DNA from: NORP240 sp965222175
GTDB lineage: Bacteria; Pseudomonadota; Gammaproteobacteria; Pseudomonadales; Pseudohongiellaceae
DNA length: 64,000 nucleotides
Assembly (NCBI GenBank): GCA_965222175.1
Contig: OZ244938.1
Coordinates: 372,001-436,000, forward strand
Direction: 5' to 3'
Part shown: in pieces, positions 61,001 through 64,000 of the stretch
Layout: every line of letters begins with the position of its first letter
Numbering within the stretch: the stretch's first letter is position 1
The notes under the pieces: generated by a model
What the model saw: the letters and a program-made list of their open reading frames with translations, nothing else
Databases searched by the model: none
What the model was told of the DNA's origin: nothing
Position numbers and translations under genes: made by a program

Positions 61001-61156
61001 TTCGGTATTGATTTGTACTTGCACATTGGTAATGTCGGGCACAGCGTCAATAGGCAGGTTTTGAAAATTCCACACGCCAAATGCACAGATCGAGAGTGCC
61101 GCCATCATAACGACCCAACGGCTACTAATCATTTTTCTAATAATCCTTTCAAGCAT
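58013..61156 (-). CDS. czcA: CzcA-type Zn/Cd/Co RND efflux pump
   Basis: 1047 residues, HME-RND. ALDFGLIVDGAVIIVENSIRRL carries the TM4 proton-relay acid residues of CzcA, and TQPIQMRFNELISGVRSDLGI is the Czc/Cnr signature distinguishing it from CusA. It exports divalent cations across the envelope with CzcB and CzcC. Starts 11 bp after the adaptor gene. Confidence 0.94.
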   Translation of the reverse strand: MLERIIRKMISSRWVVMMAALSICAFGVWNFQNLPIDAVPDITNVQVQINTEAPGYSPLESEQRVTFPIETALAGLPQLSYTRSLSAYGLSQVTVVFEEGTDIYFARNLVNSRLGAIKSQLPVGLEPEMGPISSGLGEIFMYTVRAEEGAAQPNGEPYDLFALREIQDWIVKRQLILVDGVTEVNTSGGFEKQYHVTPDPAKMLRWGITLPELLSALWDNNINQGAGYIERNGQQLMVRSPGQLRSIEDIELVTIATTNSIPVRIKDVAAVAIGKELRTGAATHSGQEAVIGTAFMLLGENSRTVARQVAEKLAEINTTLPDGIVAEVLYDRTVLVDNTIATVEENLVIGALLVIVVLFLLLGNIRAALITATVIPISMLATISGMVEARVSANLMSLGALDFGLIVDGAVIIVENSIRRLGLATQGNTILNLKERLQVVYEATNEVIRPSLFGVAIITLVYIPIFSLTGIEGKMFHPMAFTVIIALLSAMVLSLTFVPAAVAIFITGKVSEKKNPIMRVAEWIYRPVLELALRLRWLVVLFAISAIGGAGWLASTMGSEFIPQLDEGDVTVQALRPPGTSLQQSIEMQDILERRLLEFPEVQDVFSRIGTPEIASDPMPPSISDTFVILKDRSEWPDPSREKNDLLEEWEETLEELPGQIYEVTQPIQMRFNELISGVRSDLGIMVFGEDLDQLNISAQEILEVVERIEGAADARIEQTEGLPMLTLTPKREVLSRYGLSVRDAQHLISTAIGGETVGLIYEGDRRFPLVVRLPEEMRPDMARIERLPIPVPTIANEAGYVLLSEVVEAELISSPNRISRENGQRRVVVSANVRERDLGSFVAEVQAVVSNEIDFPPGYFVEYGGTFEQLESASQRLSLVVPATLALIFGLLLIVLGSFRDSLIIFTGVPLALTGGVLALWFRGMPLSITAGVGFIALSGIAVLNGLVMLTFIKALWKEQGELIPAIIDGAMTRLRPVLMTALVASLGFIPMALNTGIGAEVQRPLATVVIGGIVSSTLLTLVLLPALYLIVNKNRRLESGKIFDA

Positions 61157-61167
61157 AGCGATGTTTC

Positions 61168-62103
61168 CTAGTGGTCGTGTTCGACACCTTCTTTTTCCAG
61201 ATCAGCCTTGATCAAATAGCTGTTCGAAATCACATAGCGCTCACCTGGTTCAAGGCCCGCCAAAATTTCTGTGAAGAACGGATCTGAACTGCCAATAGTG
61301 ATGTTTCGAGGCTCATAAATTTCGCCTTCTAATACAAATACAACCGGATTGTTTTCGTATGTCTGTAGAGCATTGTTTCTAACGGCGAGAGAGACGGCTT
61401 TAGTTTCGAGATGAACAAATCCCTCAACCAGCAACCCTGGCACCCACAACGAATCAGAATTTTCGAGCGGCACCCTGGCGATAACAGTCGGAGACGCATC
61501 TTGGCTGGGATTGATGTAGCGAATGGTGCTCTCGGCCGTTCGATTGTCCATCCGGATTGTCACTGGCATACCCGGTATGACCTGTTGTGAGTCGCCAGGG
61601 AAGACTGTGAGATCCACCCAGATGTTGTTGTAATTTGCAATGGTCAATAGGGATTGGCTAGTTGCTAGTTCGCCAGAATTTGCGTGCTTTTCAACCACGA
61701 CCCCACTTAGTGGGGCCGTTATCTCATAGTTCTGAAGACTGCTGTTTGCCTCGATTATGGCAATAACCTGCCCTGCTTCCACCCTGTCACCAAGTGCGGG
61801 TGTGATCGAAACTATCATGCCAGGGTAACGGGCGGAGACATGGCTGATGCCCTGCGGGTCGGGCATGGTTCTTCCGTAAAGTAATAAACTTCGATTAATC
61901 TCACCCGCACCGGCTAACTCAGTTTCTATCCCTAGTTCGCGAGCCAAGGCAGCGGATAGTTGTACTACCCCTTCTTCGCCCTCTTCGTGCTCGTGTTCAT
62001 CTTCTGCGGCAATTGCTTGTGAACATACAAAAATTGCAACCGCGATTAATGATCCAAATACATACTGTACTGCAACGCTAAAGTAGTTATGTAATCTATT
62101 CAT
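61168..62103 (-). CDS. czcB: CzcB-type membrane fusion protein
   Basis: 311 residues from ATG 62103; the longer frame to 62211 overlaps czcC. An exported start (YVFGSLIAVAIFVCSQAIA), an acidic His-rich segment AEDEHEHEEGEEG, then the adaptor core: ISHVSARYPGMIVSITPALGDRVEAGQVIAIIE and ITAPLSGVVVEKHANSGE. The tail again has a metal-like EHDH. It connects CzcA and CzcC in the periplasm. Confidence 0.9.
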   Translation of the reverse strand: MNRLHNYFSVAVQYVFGSLIAVAIFVCSQAIAAEDEHEHEEGEEGVVQLSAALARELGIETELAGAGEINRSLLLYGRTMPDPQGISHVSARYPGMIVSITPALGDRVEAGQVIAIIEANSSLQNYEITAPLSGVVVEKHANSGELATSQSLLTIANYNNIWVDLTVFPGDSQQVIPGMPVTIRMDNRTAESTIRYINPSQDASPTVIARVPLENSDSLWVPGLLVEGFVHLETKAVSLAVRNNALQTYENNPVVFVLEGEIYEPRNITIGSSDPFFTEILAGLEPGERYVISNSYLIKADLEKEGVEHDH

Positions 62104-62116
62104 TGAATTGTCCTCA

Positions 62117-63370
62117 TTACTGTCCGGTAAATGGCAGTCCGCTGAGTCTCTCAATCTCGGCGCGTATTCGGTGAGCATTGCTGGCGCTGGTGATGAGCGC
62201 GAGTTGAGCATCCAGAAACTCCCGCTGCGCGCTTATCAGTTCGACATAGCTGTAATTGCCAGCTCCGTACGCCACCTGTGTTTGTTCTTGCACCTGTTGC
62301 AAGACGGGAATGACTTGTTGCTGCAAAGTGTTTACTTCCGCAATCGCCTGTTGCAGAGCCTGATGTAACGAGCGTATTTCACCTTGAATTGCATTCAGTA
62401 TCGTAAGTCTCCGCATTTCGACCTCCTGCAAATTGGCACGTGCAGCGCGGGTAGCGCCGGCAGCGCGGGTCTTGCTGAACAGCGGTACAGACACTTCAAA
62501 TGCAAGTCCGGTATCGTCAATCTCCTTCAAGTGGCGTATTCCCGCAGACCACGTGATGTCGCTCTGTTGACGCGTTTGCGCCAGGCGAAGCTCAGCTTCG
62601 AGAAGTCGAGATTCCGCCGCGAACATTTCAATATCTGGATTCGACGCAAGCTCAGTCAGTATGGATTCAATGGAACCGGCTTGACCAACTGTCAGAAAGT
62701 CAGAAGTTACAGAATCAAACTGTGGGGAATTGCTTGCCCACATGTTTGCCAATCGAATTCTCGCGCTCTCTAGTCTTGCAGTGGCAGCTTGTTCCGCTAC
62801 TTGCGCTCGAAGAAATGCTGCGTTTGCCCTGCCCAACTCCAACTGAGGCGCCTGTCCGGCCGTTACCAAAGGCTGAATCGCATTAACGGTTTGTTCGGCT
62901 ATGGCGGTGGATTGAGACTGCAGGTTTATCTGTTCCTGGGCAGTCGCTACATCGATAAACCGTCTGACAACTTCTGCGAGTAAGTCCAGCTCAACTACGC
63001 GTTGTTCCGCATTCAAGACGTCTATTCTGCGACTAATGACGCCTACGCGGGCCTCTCTTTTACCACCCATTTCGATCACATTGGAAAGCCTGAGAGTTGC
63101 TTCCGCACCGGTGAAATCCTTGATGTCGCCTGTACCGAGCGCATCTTCGAGTTCAGCGCCCACGGTGAACGCAGGTCTTAAATCCGCTGTCTCTCTATCA
63201 CCCAGCAGAGCTTCAGTGCGCAACGGATAACTACGCAGCCGGGGATTGGATGCTATCGTGGCTTCCAGAGCATCACGCAAAGAAATACTGCCGGTAAGCA
63301 CTTCCTGTGCATAACACGTGGCGCTGGCGACCGTGGCGCAAACCACAATCGTCAAACATTTTAAGTTCAT
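62117..63370 (-). CDS. czcC: CzcC-type outer-membrane efflux protein
   Basis: 417 residues. Signal peptide MNLKCLTIVVCATVASATCYAQ, then TolC-family halves with TLRLSNVIEMGGKREARVGV and FEVSVPLFSKTRAAGATRAARANL. It forms the outer-membrane exit for CzcBA. First structural gene of the czcCBA operon, 76 bp after a small leader protein. Confidence 0.9.
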   Translation of the reverse strand: MNLKCLTIVVCATVASATCYAQEVLTGSISLRDALEATIASNPRLRSYPLRTEALLGDRETADLRPAFTVGAELEDALGTGDIKDFTGAEATLRLSNVIEMGGKREARVGVISRRIDVLNAEQRVVELDLLAEVVRRFIDVATAQEQINLQSQSTAIAEQTVNAIQPLVTAGQAPQLELGRANAAFLRAQVAEQAATARLESARIRLANMWASNSPQFDSVTSDFLTVGQAGSIESILTELASNPDIEMFAAESRLLEAELRLAQTRQQSDITWSAGIRHLKEIDDTGLAFEVSVPLFSKTRAAGATRAARANLQEVEMRRLTILNAIQGEIRSLHQALQQAIAEVNTLQQQVIPVLQQVQEQTQVAYGAGNYSYVELISAQREFLDAQLALITSASNAHRIRAEIERLSGLPFTGQ

Positions 63371-63446
63371 CGATTTTGCTCCTGCTAAAAGTTGGAAATA
63401 GAACTATTCAATCAAAATGACTGAGCAAAACTATTCGCGTTAACTA

Positions 63447-63848
63447 TTAGGCAGTTGCAGGAGGTGCTCGTAGAGGGGGGAGAAGAGATGCGGGATTCTT
63501 GGGAACGAGTACAGGACCCGCTGGCAAGGATCCTTGCTTATTAGTAATTGCGGAAAAACGAGAAGAAAACGAGCCAGTAACAGCTACGTTTGCACCATCG
63601 AATAACTTGGAAAGAAGCGTATCGAGCTTTAACTCGGTTTCGACATCTAAGGTTTCTGTTTCATCGCGTATTTCATCATCATGAGAACTTCCGTTCTCAA
63701 AATGGATGGAAACAGCTGCTTCTTGGCCGTCCAAACAATAGCGCACGTGCATGTGCGAGATATTGCCAATTAACAACAACAGAACGGCCAGTATGCCTAC
63801 GGCACTCTGGATTTGAGAACTCTGTCGTGTAATCGAAAGTCTCAACAT
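63447..63848 (-). CDS. Small exported protein heading the czc operon
   Basis: 133 residues. Hydrophobic segment AVGILAVLLLLIGNISHMHVRYCLDG, then a polar, acidic mature part with few His and one Cys, ending LLPPLRAPPATA. The position before czcCBA recalls small periplasmic proteins such as CzcI, but I see no diagnostic motif. Its proline-rich C-terminus resembles that of the leader protein of the cus operon (LFRPPISV). Confidence 0.65.
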   Translation of the reverse strand: MLRLSITRQSSQIQSAVGILAVLLLLIGNISHMHVRYCLDGQEAAVSIHFENGSSHDDEIRDETETLDVETELKLDTLLSKLFDGANVAVTGSFSSRFSAITNKQGSLPAGPVLVPKNPASLLPPLRAPPATA

Positions 63849-63897
63849 ACAAATAGGCAGCGATCAATAAAGCGCTAACTCACTAATTATCCTAGAA

Positions 63898-63948
63898 TAT
63901 CAACAAACTGGTTAAGGCTAGCACTTAAGATGCAGCAATTTGTTGATA
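63898..63948. promoter_or_regulatory. Inverted repeat in the czc upstream region
   Basis: TATCAACAAA (63898-63907) and TTTGTTGATA (63939-63948) are perfect 10-bp arms 31 bp apart, 50-100 bp upstream of the leader gene on its 5' side. Two such arms could be an operator, for example of a two-component regulator. No regulator gene is seen; the remaining bases to the window end hold no gene. Confidence 0.5.
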
Positions 63949-64000
63949 GGAATCATATTAGAGTATATCCCAAAGTAGGAGATCCAACCTCAAGATATCG

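Noticed and set aside
1..64000. CRISPR arrays, rRNA operons, complete tRNA genes, phage structural genes, plasmid replication genes
   Set aside because: None seen on either strand; the only regular repeats are those listed.

Overview
The window looks like a chromosome segment of a gammaproteobacterium. The order nnr - tsaE - N-acetylmuramoyl-alanine amidase - mutL - miaA - hfq - hflX - hflK - hflC - DUF2065 - hisZ - purA (14.9-28.8 kb, all + strand) is the classic gammaproteobacterial arrangement. MutL carries the endonuclease motif, so mismatch repair is probably MutH-independent. I cannot fix the genus.

Layout. 0-14.9 kb: mixed backbone genes. These include a DUF481 outer-membrane protein cut by the window edge, an M19 dipeptidase, a SixA-like phosphatase / cytochrome c / ChaN-like operon, a beta-helix protein, a homodimeric AceE/MdeB-type 2-oxoacid dehydrogenase divergent from an Lrp-type regulator, a DUF6351 protein and a MarR regulator. 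14.9-28.8 kb: the conserved housekeeping run. 29-30.4 kb: a REP-associated tyrosine transposase with hairpins and GGGTGTCC repeats. 31-38.7 kb: a short lipid-type operon (SDR, flippase-like membrane protein, CDP-alcohol phosphatidyltransferase), a fused FO synthase (F420/deazaflavin pathway), a lipoamide-dehydrogenase-like flavoprotein and a glycosyltransferase.

From about 39.1 kb to the right edge the sequence is visibly more AT-rich and reads as a heavy-metal genomic island. Its left edge carries a tRNA 3'-end fragment (probably tRNA-Leu) oriented as expected for an att duplication, followed by an IS1380 transposase remnant. Cargo: merTPFA with divergent merR; a selenoprotein candidate; ynfA; a truncated NHL protein; cusCBA-type Cu/Ag efflux with a CusB that carries two tandem CusF-like domains; a PepSY reductase-like protein, small lipoprotein and TonB-dependent receptor; two cation-diffusion facilitators; and czcCBA-type Zn/Cd/Co efflux.

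The most unusual item is the gene at 42652-43350 (minus). It is an exported heavy-metal-associated (HMA) domain fused to a thioredoxin domain, with two in-frame UGA codons exactly where the metal-binding CXXC cysteines should be (UGA-AUG-AGC-UGA, i.e. UXXU). An 8-bp hairpin with a GUC loop starts 15 nt after the second UGA, in the position of a bacterial SECIS. Its promoter carries the same CCTGTA-N5-TACAGG dyad as the mer promoter. This points to a MerR-controlled mercury-responsive selenoprotein. Two further MerR-type promoters with 19-bp spacers (upstream of the NHL fragment and of the cus operon) have no cognate regulator in the window.
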